From DATLWN01 sp964492895 (lineage in GTDB: Bacteria > Pseudomonadota > Zetaproteobacteria > Mariprofundales > Mariprofundaceae), in the NCBI GenBank assembly GCA_964492895.1, contig CAZBLR010000012.1, positions 1 through 46,707 of the forward strand: a stretch of DNA of 46,707 nucleotides, given 5' to 3'. The position numbers and the translations under genes were made by a program. A model generated the notes under the pieces. It was not told where the DNA came from, searched no databases, and saw only the letters and a program-made list of their open reading frames with translations. Below are positions 30,036 through 38,881 of this stretch, piece by piece (position 1 is the first letter of the stretch; every line of letters starts with the position of its first letter).

Positions 30036-31659
30036 CGGTCCCTCCTTGCATGGCCGGCGCCGGTTCCGGGTAGGGAATGTGATCGAGCAGCAGCTTGTAC
30101 TCGATGGCATCCACCAGCGCCTGGTATCCGGCCTCGATGATGTCGGTCGACACCCCGACCGTACCCCACTTGTGGCGCCCGTCGGTCGATTCGACCAGCA
30201 CCCGCACGGCCGCACGCGTCGCCTGCTTCGTGGTCAGTACCCGCACCTTGAAATCCGTCAGGCGCATCTGCGCCAGGCCGGGATAGAAATCGAGCAGCGC
30301 CGTGCGCAGGGCGTTGTCCATGGCATTGATCGGGCCGTTGCCGAGCGCGGCCGCATGGGCCGGCCGCCCGCCCACGCTGACGCGGACGGTCGCTTCCGCC
30401 ACGGGCTGGCCCTCATGGCCCTCTTTTTCGTCGTAGACCCGGAAACCCTCCAGTTCGAAGTAATGCCGGAAGCGCTGCATCGCCTTGAGCAGCAGCAGCT
30501 GCAGCGACCCCTCCGCCCCTTCATAGATATAGCCCCGGGCCTCGTGGTCCTTGACCTGCCTGACCGATTCGGCCACCGCCGGGTCGTCCGGGTCCAGCTT
30601 TTGGCCGAGATCCATCTGGGACAGCTTGACCAGGACGTTGCTCCGCCCCGCCTGGTCGGACACCAGGATGCGCTGCTCGTTGCCGACCAGTGACGGGTCG
30701 ATGTGCTCGTACAGCGCGGCCTCCTTGCGGATGGCCGACACATGCACGCCGCCCTTGTGCGCAAAGGCATTGAGCCCGACGTACGGCTGGTGCTGCCAGG
30801 GCAGCCGATTGGCCATCTCGTTGACGAAGCGGGACAGCGAAGCCAATTGGCGCATCTGCTCCGGCGGCACGCCGCAATCCAGGCCCATCTTCAGCTGCAG
30901 GCCGGGAATGATCGACACCAGGTTGGCATTGCCGCAGCGCTCGCCGAGGCCGTTGATGGTGCCCTGCACATGCCGGGCCCCGACCCTGGCCGCCGCCAGC
31001 GCATTGGCCACCGCGAGCTCGCAGTCGTTGTGCGTATGGATGCCGATCGTGGTGTCGGGGAATCGCTGGAGCATGGCGCCGGCCAGTTCGGCCACGCGAT
31101 ACGGGATATTGCCGCCGTTGGTGTCGCACAACACCAGCGTATCCGCCCCGCCTTCGCGGGCGGCCTCCAGCACGGCCACGGCGTAGGCGTCGTCATTGTT
31201 GTATCCGTCGAAGAAATGCTCGGCGTCGAAGAACACCACGGGGAAATGCAGCTTCATGTAACGGATGGAATCGCGCACCAGTTCCAGGTTGCGCTCCAGA
31301 TCGATACCCAGCGCCTTGGTCACGTGCAGGCCCCAGCTCTTGCCGAAGATGCAGACGGCGTCGGCACCGCAATCCACGAGGCGCTGCAGCGAGGCATCCT
31401 CCTCGACCGGCCGGCCCGAGCGCGCCGTGGATCCGAAGGCCACCAGCCGGCTCTTCTGCCACTGGCGGTCGCGCATCAGCTCGAAAAACGCGTCATCCTT
31501 GGGACTGCTGCCGGGCCAGCCGCCCTCGATCCAGTCCATGCCGAATTCCGCCAGACGCTCGGCGATACGCCGCTTGTCCTCGGCGGAGAAATGGATGCCG
31601 GCCGTCTGGCCGCCGTCACGCAGCGTCGTGTCGTAAAGCTCAATGCGGGAAGGAACCAT
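30019..31659 (-). CDS. cimA: (R)-citramalate synthase
   Basis: A 546-residue protein of the LeuA/CimA family, which condenses acetyl-CoA and pyruvate in the threonine-independent route to isoleucine. It has IELYDTTLRDGGQTAGIHFS at the N-terminus, GMDWIEGGWPGSSPKD, HCDTNGG-type motif LVLCDTNGGNIP, IHTHNDCELAVANALAA, VQGTINGLGERCGNANL, and a C-terminal LeuA regulatory domain (DFKVRVLTTKQATRA). The length and the ERCGNANL form fit CimA better than 2-isopropylmalate synthase. The ATG at 31659 is the start giving the conserved N-terminus. Confidence 0.9.
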   Translation of the reverse strand: MVPSRIELYDTTLRDGGQTAGIHFSAEDKRRIAERLAEFGMDWIEGGWPGSSPKDDAFFELMRDRQWQKSRLVAFGSTARSGRPVEEDASLQRLVDCGADAVCIFGKSWGLHVTKALGIDLERNLELVRDSIRYMKLHFPVVFFDAEHFFDGYNNDDAYAVAVLEAAREGGADTLVLCDTNGGNIPYRVAELAGAMLQRFPDTTIGIHTHNDCELAVANALAAARVGARHVQGTINGLGERCGNANLVSIIPGLQLKMGLDCGVPPEQMRQLASLSRFVNEMANRLPWQHQPYVGLNAFAHKGGVHVSAIRKEAALYEHIDPSLVGNEQRILVSDQAGRSNVLVKLSQMDLGQKLDPDDPAVAESVRQVKDHEARGYIYEGAEGSLQLLLLKAMQRFRHYFELEGFRVYDEKEGHEGQPVAEATVRVSVGGRPAHAAALGNGPINAMDNALRTALLDFYPGLAQMRLTDFKVRVLTTKQATRAAVRVLVESTDGRHKWGTVGVSTDIIEAGYQALVDAIEYKLLLDHIPYPEPAPAMQGGTDGPDR

Positions 31660-31793
31660 GCGCTCTGCTCGCCTCTTGGTCGCCGGCTGCGACCCCTGTA
31701 TCAATGATATGCCGGACGCCGGACAAATGTAAGCGCCCCATGCGGACGATGCATGCGTTATGATGCGCAAAGGCCACGGAAAAGGAGGAAGCC

Positions 31794-32795
31794 ATGTACG
31801 CCGTACTGATGAAGCAAGCGGGAGCGCCGGAGGTGCTCGAGGCGGGCGACATGCCGCAACCGGCCATCGAGGCCGCCACGGAGGTCCTGGTCCGCGTCAA
31901 GGCTGCCGGCATCAACCCCGTCGACACCAAGATCCGCGCACGCGGCCCGATGATCGACGAAGGCCTGCCCTGCATCCTCGGCTGCGACGGCGCCGGCATC
32001 GTCGAGGCCGTGGGCTCCGATGTGCACCACGTCGGCGTCGGCGATGCCGTCTATTACTGCTACGGCGGCCTCGGGCGCCGGCGCACCGGCAACTATGCCG
32101 AATACGCGATCGTCGATGCCGCCTTCGTGGCCCGCAAACCGGCCTCGCTGGATTTCGTCCAGGCTGCCGCCGCGCCCCTGGTCCTGATCACCGCCTGGGA
32201 ATCCCTGTTCGACCGGGCCCGTCTCGGCAAAGGACAGAAAGTCCTGATCCATGCGGGTGCCGGCGGCGTGGGGCACGTGGCCATCCAGCTGGCGAAGATC
32301 ATGGGCGCCGAGGTGGCCACGACGGTCAGCAGCGGGGCCAAAGCCGAGTTCGTGCAACGCCTCGGCGCCGATGCGACCATCCGCTACCGGGACCAGGACG
32401 TCCTGCAGGCGATCATGGACTGGACCGGCGGCCGGGGCGTGGATATCGCGTTCGACACGGTCGGCGGCGACGTCTTCGACCAGAGCATCCCGCTGGTACG
32501 CTTCTATGGCGAGCTGGTCACGATCCTGCAGGTCCCGGAGCATGCCGACTGGAAGGCCGCGCGCCTGCGCAACCTGCACATCAGTCAGGAACTGATGCTG
32601 TCGCCGCAGCTGTTCGGCCTCGGCGAAGGCGCCCGCCAGGCCGGGATCCTCGCTCGCTGTGCCGAGCACATCGACGCCGGTCGCCTGCATATCCATGTGG
32701 CCGACGTGCTGCCGCTGGCACAGGCCGCCGAGGCGCACCGGCGACTCGAGCGGGGCGGCATGACCGGCAAGCTCGTGCTGAGCATGGAGGCATGA
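31794..32795 (+). CDS. NADPH:quinone oxidoreductase-like medium-chain dehydrogenase
   Basis: A 333-residue protein with a strong ribosome-binding site (AAAAGGAGG). The GroES-like N-terminal domain has INPVDTKIRARGP and LGCDGAGIVEAVG. The Rossmann domain has AGAGGVGHVAIQLAK near residue 160, then FDTVGGDVFDQS. The catalytic-zinc Cys of alcohol dehydrogenases is replaced by a quinone-reductase-type context, and GNYAEYAIVD is typical of the zeta-crystallin/QOR branch. It converges on the LysR gene; a role against quinones or other electrophiles is inferred. Confidence 0.87.
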   Translation: MYAVLMKQAGAPEVLEAGDMPQPAIEAATEVLVRVKAAGINPVDTKIRARGPMIDEGLPCILGCDGAGIVEAVGSDVHHVGVGDAVYYCYGGLGRRRTGNYAEYAIVDAAFVARKPASLDFVQAAAAPLVLITAWESLFDRARLGKGQKVLIHAGAGGVGHVAIQLAKIMGAEVATTVSSGAKAEFVQRLGADATIRYRDQDVLQAIMDWTGGRGVDIAFDTVGGDVFDQSIPLVRFYGELVTILQVPEHADWKAARLRNLHISQELMLSPQLFGLGEGARQAGILARCAEHIDAGRLHIHVADVLPLAQAAEAHRRLERGGMTGKLVLSMEA

Positions 32796-32805
32796 GCACC
32801 TGGCG

Positions 32806-33711
32806 CTACAGCGACTGCGACATCCCCGAGGTGTGCGACGCCTGCTTCAGGATATCCGCCAACACATGTGTCGCGGGCCCGGCCAGGTCCGGTTCGGCGA
32901 GCACGAGCTCGAGGCTATTGTTGCGCCTCGCCCCACGGCGCAGCGGCAATTCCTTCAGCGACCCCTGCGTGATATAGGACTCGATCTGGTGGCAGGGCAG
33001 CCATGCGAAACCGAGGCCGCTGGCCACGGCCTCCACCGCCGTATCGATGCTCGACACCACCCAGCGCTGCGTGCTTCCCAGCCACCCGACATCGTGCCCG
33101 CGCACGCCGGAATCGCGCACCACCACCTGTAGCTCCTGCGCCATCTCGCGCAGGGACAGCGCATCACCGAACGTGTGCAGGCGATGATCGGGATGGGCCA
33201 CCGCCACGAATGCGATGCGCAGCAGCTCCTCGCCGACGAACCCCGGCGGCACATGCCCGCAGATGGCAAGATCGGCGCTGCGATCGAGCAGGGCGTCGCT
33301 GACCCCCGACAGCACCTCTTCGCGCAGCATCACGCGCGTACCGCGGCTGACCGGCGCGAACGTCTTCAGCGCCTGCATCAGCACATGCGCCGGAAAGGCG
33401 GCATCCACCACCAGCCTGACCTCCGCCTCCCACCCCTGCTCCAGATTCGTCGCCAGCTCCTCCAGACGCAGGGCATCCCCCAGCAATTGCCGTGAACGCT
33501 GCAGCAGCACCTCGCCGGCCTTGGTCAGCCGCGCCTTGCGCCCCTGTACCTGCAGCAGGTGCACGCCGAGGCGGGACTGCAGCCGGTTCACGGCGTAGCT
33601 GACCGAGGACTGGCTGCGATGCAGCCGGGCGGCGGCCTGGGCGTACCCTCCGGCATCCACGACGGCCTGGAAGCATCGCCATTGATCAAGACTGGTTTTC
33701 GGAACGGACAT
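32806..33711 (-). CDS. LysR family transcriptional regulator
   Basis: A 301-residue protein. The N-terminal winged helix-turn-helix (residues 8-65) shows FQAVVDAGGYAQAAARLHRSQ and SVSYAVNRLQSRLGVHLL. The effector domain follows, with VVDAAFPAHVLMQALKTFAP and DLAICGHVPPG. The ATG at 33711 was preferred over the GTG at 33720. It is divergent from the CDGSH-pirin genes, the usual LysR arrangement for control of neighbours. The effector is unknown; the neighbours point to redox or electrophile stress. Confidence 0.93.
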   Translation of the reverse strand: MSVPKTSLDQWRCFQAVVDAGGYAQAAARLHRSQSSVSYAVNRLQSRLGVHLLQVQGRKARLTKAGEVLLQRSRQLLGDALRLEELATNLEQGWEAEVRLVVDAAFPAHVLMQALKTFAPVSRGTRVMLREEVLSGVSDALLDRSADLAICGHVPPGFVGEELLRIAFVAVAHPDHRLHTFGDALSLREMAQELQVVVRDSGVRGHDVGWLGSTQRWVVSSIDTAVEAVASGLGFAWLPCHQIESYITQGSLKELPLRRGARRNNSLELVLAEPDLAGPATHVLADILKQASHTSGMSQSL

Positions 33712-33832
33712 CGCCTGCACCTATCGAAAAACATGATGATAAGCATCGTACTTTTGCGCTTTTATATCGGAATATCAATTGTACTCTGCCTGCATCACCC
33801 GGCGGGAACCTCGCCGTCAAAGGAGACCACCC
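33712..33832. promoter_or_regulatory. divergent promoter region between lysR and the CDGSH-pirin genes
   Basis: A 121-base spacer notably richer in A/T than its surroundings. It contains the dyad ATAT-CGGA-ATAT at 33764-33775 and a smaller one, GATG-ATAAG-CATC, near 33736-33748. The first is a reasonable candidate operator for the LysR protein. On the minus strand TTGATA overlaps the first dyad as a possible lysR -35. AAAGGAG precedes the CDGSH gene. Confidence 0.4.
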
Positions 33833-34069
33833 ATGTCAGCATGGCAGAACGAACCGTTTGCGATCGAGATCAAGAAGGGAGAAACCAAGGCCTTCTGCAT
33901 GTGCGGCCAGTCCGGTAACGGCCCGTACTGCGACGGCACGCACAAGCGCGTCGGCGGTGCCCCGCGCATCGAGACCTTCGATGAGGACAAAACCGTGTAT
34001 ATCTGCGGCTGCCAGCAGTCCGGCAATCGTCCGTACTGCGACGGCACGCACGGTACGCTAGGCTCCTGA
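33833..34069 (+). CDS. double CDGSH iron-sulfur domain protein
   Basis: A 78-residue protein with two complete CDGSH-type [2Fe-2S] motifs: CMCGQSGNGPYCDGTH and CGCQQSGNRPYCDGTH. Each has the three Cys and one His that hold the cluster; both read CDGTH instead of CDGSH, a common variant. The ATG at 33833 follows AAAGGAG. It has no membrane anchor, unlike mitochondrial mitoNEET. It is first in a run with two pirins and a nitroreductase. Electron or cluster transfer and redox sensing are known family roles; the partner here is unknown. Confidence 0.95.
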   Translation: MSAWQNEPFAIEIKKGETKAFCMCGQSGNGPYCDGTHKRVGGAPRIETFDEDKTVYICGCQQSGNRPYCDGTHGTLGS

Positions 34070-34071
34070 CC

Positions 34072-34797
34072 ATGGCGGGAACCATGCGAATCCAGCAGGC
34101 ACTGACGGTGCCGGAGGGTGCCGGCGTCACGGTCAGGCGCCTGATGCCCGTGCACGGCATGCTGAACTTCGATCCCTTCGTGCTGTGGGACCACTTCGAC
34201 ATCGCAACGGGAGGATTCCCGGATCACCCGCACCGCGGCTTCGAGGCCATCACCTACCTGTTCGCGGGCGGCATGAAGCACGCCGACAATCTCGGCAACC
34301 GCGGCACCGTGCATGCCGGCGGCGCCCAGCGCTTCACGGCCGGGCGCGGCCTCGTGCATTCGGAGTTCCCGGACGGCCATGCCGCCGGCATCCAGCTGTG
34401 GATCAACCTGCCGGCTCGCCTGAAGGGCATCCCCGCCGACTACCAGCAGCTGCAGGCCGGCGAGATCCCGGAGCACGACGAGAGCGGCGTGCGCATCCGC
34501 ACCATCGTCGGCGGGGGCTCGCCGCTGAGGCTGCACACGCCGGTCGAATACCTCGAGATCGCCATGCCGGCCGCATCAAGCCTGAACCGGGACATCCCGG
34601 CCGGCTTCCGCGGATTCCTCTATGTCATCGCCGGCACGCTGGCCGCCGGAGACAAGACCGTCAGGCAAGGTCAGGCGTTGCTGATCGAGGACACGACATC
34701 GGTTAACCTGTCGGCCCCGGAGGCGGCACGGCTGATGTGGTGCTTCGGCAAACCGCACGGCGAGCCGATCCGCCAGCACGGACCGTACGTCGATTAG
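34072..34797 (+). CDS. pirin family protein, first copy
   Basis: A 241-residue bicupin. The metal site is in the N-terminal cupin: DHPHRGFEAITYL near residue 50 supplies two His, and GRGLVHSEFP near residue 100 supplies His and Glu. The MLNFDPFVLWDHFD opening is typical of the pirin subgroup. Pirins bind Fe, and some have quercetinase activity or act as redox-sensitive cofactors. The ATG at 34072 lies 2 bases after the CDGSH stop; an ATG four codons later is also possible. Confidence 0.9.
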   Translation: MAGTMRIQQALTVPEGAGVTVRRLMPVHGMLNFDPFVLWDHFDIATGGFPDHPHRGFEAITYLFAGGMKHADNLGNRGTVHAGGAQRFTAGRGLVHSEFPDGHAAGIQLWINLPARLKGIPADYQQLQAGEIPEHDESGVRIRTIVGGGSPLRLHTPVEYLEIAMPAASSLNRDIPAGFRGFLYVIAGTLAAGDKTVRQGQALLIEDTTSVNLSAPEAARLMWCFGKPHGEPIRQHGPYVD

Positions 34798-34807
34798 GGA
34801 GGACTGA

Positions 34808-35509
34808 ATGATCCGTATCCGCAAGGCGGCCGAGCGCGGCCGCGCCGAGCACGGCTGGCTGCATTCGTGGCACACGTTCTCGTTTGCCGATTACCACGAC
34901 CCGCAGCACATGGGGCATTCGGTGCTGCGCGTGATCAACGACGATACGGTGGAACCCGGCCAGGGCTTCGGTACCCATCCGCACCGCGACATGGAGATTA
35001 TCTCCTGGGTCCTGGAGGGGGCGCTCGAACACCGGGACTCGATGGGCAACGGATCCGTCATCCGCCCGGGCGAGGTGCAGCGCATGAGCGCCGGCACCGG
35101 CGTCACCCACAGCGAATTCAACCCGAGCAAGCACGAACGCACGCACTTTCTGCAGATCTGGATCCTGCCGGACCGCAGCGGCCACACCCCGGACTATGCC
35201 CAGGTGTCCTTCAGCGACGATGCGCTGGACAGCGATTTCCGGCTCGTGGCCTCTCCCGACGGCAGGGACGGCAGCGTCAGCATCCACCAGGATGCCTGCC
35301 TGTATATCGCCCGCATGGACATCTTCTCCCCGGCGGTACAGCGGCAGCTTGTGCCGCAGCGCCAGACCTACGTGCATCTGGCCCGCGGCAAGGTCTACAT
35401 GAACGGCAACGCCCTGCAGGCCGGCGATGGCGCCTACATCAGCGAAGAGAACGTCCTGAACTTCGAGCATGCGGCGGATGCGGAGATCCTGCTGTTCGAC
35501 CTTCCCTGA
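34808..35509 (+). CDS. pirin family protein, YhhW/quercetinase-like
   Basis: A 233-residue bicupin. The start is preceded by GGGAGGA. The motifs are those of E. coli YhhW: HTFSFADYHDPQHMGHSVLRV (in parts, HTFSFADYHDP and MGHSVLRVIND), FGTHPHRDMEIISWVL for two metal His, and GTGVTHSEFNPS for the third His and the Glu. It belongs to a different pirin branch from its neighbour, so this is not a recent tandem duplication. Quercetin 2,3-dioxygenase activity is known for YhhW; the natural substrate here is unknown. Confidence 0.93.
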   Translation: MIRIRKAAERGRAEHGWLHSWHTFSFADYHDPQHMGHSVLRVINDDTVEPGQGFGTHPHRDMEIISWVLEGALEHRDSMGNGSVIRPGEVQRMSAGTGVTHSEFNPSKHERTHFLQIWILPDRSGHTPDYAQVSFSDDALDSDFRLVASPDGRDGSVSIHQDACLYIARMDIFSPAVQRQLVPQRQTYVHLARGKVYMNGNALQAGDGAYISEENVLNFEHAADAEILLFDLP

Positions 35510-35547
35510 TCCGCTGCCTCCCAACCACTGATTCAGGAGCTTGAGAC

Positions 35548-36150
35548 ATGGCCCACCACCGAGCCGATGCACACGCCGACATCCACGACATCATCGCCAG
35601 GCGCTGGAGCCCGCGATCCTTCGATGCCTCGCAGGCGCTGGAGCATCAGAAGCTTCTGAGCTGCCTGGAAGCGGCCCGCTGGGCGCCTTCCTGCTATGGC
35701 GACGAACCGTGGCGCTTCGTCGTCTGCGACCGCTTCGCCGACGAGGCGGGATGGCAGAAGCTGTTCTCCTGCCTGACGCCCAAGAACCAGCGCTGGGCCG
35801 CCAAGGCGCCGGTGCTGCTGCTCGCCTGCGCCGGCGCCACCTTCCGCGCCAGCGGCAACCCGAATCGCTGGGCCCAGTACGATACCGGCGCCGCCGTCAT
35901 GTCCCTGAGCCTGCAGGCCACCGCCGAGGGGCTGGCGAGCCGCCAGATCGGCGGCTTTGATGCCGACAAGGCCCGCGCCGCCTTCGCCATCCCCGACGAC
36001 TTCACCCCCATGGTGGCCATCGCCCTGGGCTATCGGGCCGGCATCGACACCCTCGACGAGGATTTCCACGCGCCCGAACTGGACGAGCGCAAGCGCCGGC
36101 CGCTGGGCGACCATTGCTTTGCCGGGACCTGGAACCGTCCCCTTGCCTGA
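35548..36150 (+). CDS. nitroreductase family protein
   Basis: A 200-residue FMN-dependent oxidoreductase. N-terminal IIARRWSPRSFDAS contacts FMN phosphate, ARWAPSCYGDEPWRFVVCD is the conserved flavin/substrate loop, and the C-terminal VAIALGYRAG closes the site. AGGAG lies eight bases before the ATG. The set of nitroreductase, pirins, CDGSH protein and quinone reductase suggests handling of electrophiles or a redox conversion, but the substrate cannot be inferred. Confidence 0.9.
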   Translation: MAHHRADAHADIHDIIARRWSPRSFDASQALEHQKLLSCLEAARWAPSCYGDEPWRFVVCDRFADEAGWQKLFSCLTPKNQRWAAKAPVLLLACAGATFRASGNPNRWAQYDTGAAVMSLSLQATAEGLASRQIGGFDADKARAAFAIPDDFTPMVAIALGYRAGIDTLDEDFHAPELDERKRRPLGDHCFAGTWNRPLA

Positions 36151-36169
36151 TGCCACGCCGGGGCAGGCC

Positions 36170-36730
36170 ATGGCGGGCCATGGCCTGATCGACCTGGCCC
36201 GGTTCGACCCGCGCCTGGCGCTCGATATCCGTTACGCCGGCCATGACAACTTCACGGGCCGGCCGCTGTATGCAGAGGCCGCGGCCTGGCTGCAGCGCGA
36301 GGCGGCCGAGGATCTGCGCCGCGCCCACGAGCGGGCGCGAGCCCATGGCTACGGCCTGCTGATCCTCGATGCCTACCGGCCCTGGCGGGTCACCCGCACC
36401 CTGTGGCAGGCCTATCCGCAATACCGCGATTTCATCGCCGATCCCCGGACCGGCTCGGTGCACAACCGCGGCTGCGCCGTCGACGTGACGTTGTTCGACC
36501 TGGCCACGGGCCGCGAACTGGCCATGCCGAGCGGCTTCGATGAGTTCAGCGAACGTGCCTACCCGGACTATGCCGGCGGAGATCCGTCGCGGCTTGCCCA
36601 CCGCGACCGTCTGCGCACCTGGATGGAGGAACAGGGATTCACCGTGCATGCGCGCGAATGGTGGCACTTCGACCACCGCTGCTGGCCCCGCTATCCGGTA
36701 CTCGACGTCGATTTCCCCGACCTGGCCTGA
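36170..36730 (+). CDS. ddpX: D-alanyl-D-alanine dipeptidase (VanX/DdpX family)
   Basis: A 186-residue zinc peptidase of family M15. The start (ATG 36170) lies just after the nitroreductase gene. LDIRYAGHDNFTGRPLY, LILDAYRP with the transition-state Arg, the SxHxxGxAxD zinc motif as SVHNRGCAVDVTL, and the catalytic Glu/His in EWWHFDH are all present. There is no signal peptide, as for E. coli DdpX, which cleaves D-Ala-D-Ala in starvation. No vanHA or ddp transporter genes are nearby, so glycopeptide resistance is not implied. A start at TTG 36143 cannot be excluded. Confidence 0.9.
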   Translation: MAGHGLIDLARFDPRLALDIRYAGHDNFTGRPLYAEAAAWLQREAAEDLRRAHERARAHGYGLLILDAYRPWRVTRTLWQAYPQYRDFIADPRTGSVHNRGCAVDVTLFDLATGRELAMPSGFDEFSERAYPDYAGGDPSRLAHRDRLRTWMEEQGFTVHAREWWHFDHRCWPRYPVLDVDFPDLA

Positions 36731-36799
36731 CCCGGTCCATTGCTTTACCGGACGACCCTCGCTTGACTAGGATGGACGTCGTTCATCCAGGAGGGTGCC

Positions 36800-37006
36800 A
36801 TGCCGATCTACGAATTCGAATGCCGACAATGCCATCATCGCTTCGAGACCCTGGTCATGCACAGGGATGAGCCGGTGCATTGCCCCGGCTGCGACGGCAT
36901 GGCGCTGGACAAACTGATGTCGGCCCACGCCGTGGGCAGCAGCCAGGGCGAACCCGCCTGCGCGATGCCGGCCTGCGGTGCCGGCGCCTGCCCGGCCTGC
37001 CAGTAG
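36800..37006 (+). CDS. FmdB-type zinc ribbon protein
   Basis: A 68-residue protein. The N-terminal MPIYEFECRQCHHRFE and VHCPGCDG give the CxxC...CxxC zinc ribbon typical of putative FmdB regulators. The C-terminal tail is Cys- and Ala-rich (ACAMPACGAGACPACQ), adding five Cys. AGGAGG precedes the ATG. The function of this small family is not well established. Confidence 0.9.
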   Translation: MPIYEFECRQCHHRFETLVMHRDEPVHCPGCDGMALDKLMSAHAVGSSQGEPACAMPACGAGACPACQ

Positions 37007-37031
37007 CGACCCTCCCCCCTTGCAGTCGCCG

Positions 37032-37787
37032 ATGCGAACCGGCCCCGCCCCGCGCCGCTGCTGGCCGCTGCTGGCCCTGCTGCTGGCCCTGCCGCTATTG
37101 GGCGGCTGTGCCACCGCCAAGAACCATTACGATCCGCTCGAGCCGCTGAACCGCAGCTTCTATTCGATGAACGAAGGCGCCGACAAGCTCGTCGTGCTGC
37201 CGGCGACCCGCGCCTACCGTGCCGCCACCCCGGATACGTTCCGCATCCTGGTGTCGAACTTCTTCAGCAACATCGGCTACATGAACACGGTGCTCAACGA
37301 CTTTTTGCAGGGCAAGGGGAAGCAGGGTATGTCCGACCTCGGCCGCTTCCTGGTCAATTCCACCATCGGCTTCGCGGGCCTGGGCGATCCCGCCACCGGC
37401 CTGGGGCTGACGAAGCATCACGAGGATCTCGGACAGACGCTGGCCGTCTGGGGCGTGCCGCAGGGTGCCTACCTGGTGTATCCGCTGCTCGGACCGAGCT
37501 CGGTGCGCGACACCTTCGGTATCGCCTCGACCTATGCGACCAACCCGCTGTTCTGGATCTCGCTGAACGCCACCGCGCCCGAGGTCACCATTCCGCTGTC
37601 GATCCTGTCGGTACTGAACACGCGCTCGAACCTGATGGACGCCTCGAACATGGTCAGCGAACTGGCGCTGGATCCCTACGTCTTCACGCGCGAGGCCTGG
37701 CGCCAGAACCGGCAGTACGAGATCTACGACGGGCATCCACCCCAGGCCTCGACGGACGACTTCGGCACCGATCCCTTCGGGCCATAG
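37032..37787 (+). CDS. mlaA: MlaA (VacJ) family outer-membrane lipoprotein
   Basis: A 251-residue protein with a lipoprotein signal ending LLGGC at residue 26. Core motifs are DPLEPLNRSFYSMNEG, NFFSNIGYMNTVLNDFLQGK, STIGFAGLGDPAT, GQTLAVWGVPQGAYLVYPLLGPSSVRDT and SILSVLNTRSNLMDAS. MlaA with a porin removes misplaced phospholipids from the outer leaflet and hands them to MlaC and then MlaFED. It is 26 kb from mlaE-F-D in this window, and no mlaC or mlaB was seen. The ATG at 37032 gives a proper basic n-region. Confidence 0.95.
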   Translation: MRTGPAPRRCWPLLALLLALPLLGGCATAKNHYDPLEPLNRSFYSMNEGADKLVVLPATRAYRAATPDTFRILVSNFFSNIGYMNTVLNDFLQGKGKQGMSDLGRFLVNSTIGFAGLGDPATGLGLTKHHEDLGQTLAVWGVPQGAYLVYPLLGPSSVRDTFGIASTYATNPLFWISLNATAPEVTIPLSILSVLNTRSNLMDASNMVSELALDPYVFTREAWRQNRQYEIYDGHPPQASTDDFGTDPFGP

Positions 37788-37811
37788 GGCCACATCCGGA
37801 CGATCGAGGGC

Positions 37812-38879
37812 TTAGTTCTCCAGGCGGCTGGCCCGCTGGCGCAGCAGATGATCGGCCAGCACCAGGGCCAGCATGGCCTCGGCGATCGGCACGGCGCGGA
37901 TGCCCACGCAGGGATCGTGCCTTCCCTTGGTGACGATGTCCGTCTCGTTGCCGTGGATATCGACGGTCGGCCTCGGCTTGAGGATCGACGAGGTCGGCTT
38001 CAGCGCCAGGCGCACGCGGATGGTATCGCCGTTGGAGATGCCGCCCAGGATGCCGCCGGCATGGTTGCTGGCGAAGCCCGACTTGCGGATGGCATCGCCG
38101 AACTCGGAGCCTTTCGCGGTGACGCAGGCGAAGCCGTCGCCGATCTCCACGCCCTTGACCGCCTGGATCGACACCATGGCCTTGGCGATGTCGGCATCGA
38201 GCCGGTCGAACACCGGCTCGCCCAGGCCCGGCGGCATGCCGTGCGCCTCCACGCTGACGCCGGCGCCGATCGAATCCCCGTCCTTGCGCAGGGCGTCCAT
38301 GAATTCGCCCATGGCGCGGGCCGCCTCGGCATCCGGGCAGAAGAACGGGTTGCGGCCGATCTCGTCGGCATCGAAGCGCGCAGGATCGATGCGGACCGGG
38401 CCGATCTGGTCCACCCAGCCCGTGATGCGGATACCGGACGCGGCAAGGAATTTGCGGGCGATGGCGCCGGCAGCGACACGCATCGCCGTCTCGCGCGCCG
38501 AGGCGCGGCCGCCGCCGCGGTAATCGCGGATGCCGTACTTCTCGAGGTAGGTCAGATCGGCGTGGCCGGGACGGAATTTGTCCTTGATCTCGCCGTAATC
38601 CTTGCTGCGCTGGTCGGTGTTGCGGATCAGCAGCCCGATCGGGCAGCCCGTGGTCCGGCCCTCGAACACCCCGGACAGAATCTCCACCGCATCCGCCTCG
38701 CGCCGCTGCGTGGTGTAGCGGGACTGGCCGGGGCGGCGCCGGTCCAGGTCGGGCTGGATATCCGCTTCGGAGAGCTCCAGGCCGGCAGGACAGCCCTCGA
38801 CGATGGCCACCAGCGCCGGACCGTGCGATTCACCGGCCGTGGCAACCCGGAAGATCTGGCCGAAGCTGCTGCCGGACAA
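37812..38879 (-). CDS. aroC: chorismate synthase
   Basis: A 355-residue FMN-dependent enzyme of the last shikimate step, EPSP to chorismate. Motifs: FRVATAGESHGPALVAIVEGCPAG, RRRPGQSRYTTQRREAD, FRPGHADLTYLEKYGIRDYRGGGRASARET, and SNHAGGILGGISNGDTI, each shown here in short form as GESHGPAL, RPGHADLTY, RGGGRASARET and HAGGILGGIS. The start is TTG 38879, with GAGG overlapping the fabI stop; the gap to fabI is 2 bases. Normal length. Confidence 0.96.
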   Translation of the reverse strand: MSGSSFGQIFRVATAGESHGPALVAIVEGCPAGLELSEADIQPDLDRRRPGQSRYTTQRREADAVEILSGVFEGRTTGCPIGLLIRNTDQRSKDYGEIKDKFRPGHADLTYLEKYGIRDYRGGGRASARETAMRVAAGAIARKFLAASGIRITGWVDQIGPVRIDPARFDADEIGRNPFFCPDAEAARAMGEFMDALRKDGDSIGAGVSVEAHGMPPGLGEPVFDRLDADIAKAMVSIQAVKGVEIGDGFACVTAKGSEFGDAIRKSGFASNHAGGILGGISNGDTIRVRLALKPTSSILKPRPTVDIHGNETDIVTKGRHDPCVGIRAVPIAEAMLALVLADHLLRQRASRLEN

Positions 38880-38881
38880 TC

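Noticed and set aside
36170..36730. VanX-type dipeptidase as a vancomycin-resistance locus
   Set aside because: No vanH, vanA-type ligase or vanRS genes are nearby, and the likely Gram-negative host uses DdpX-type enzymes for D-Ala-D-Ala recycling.
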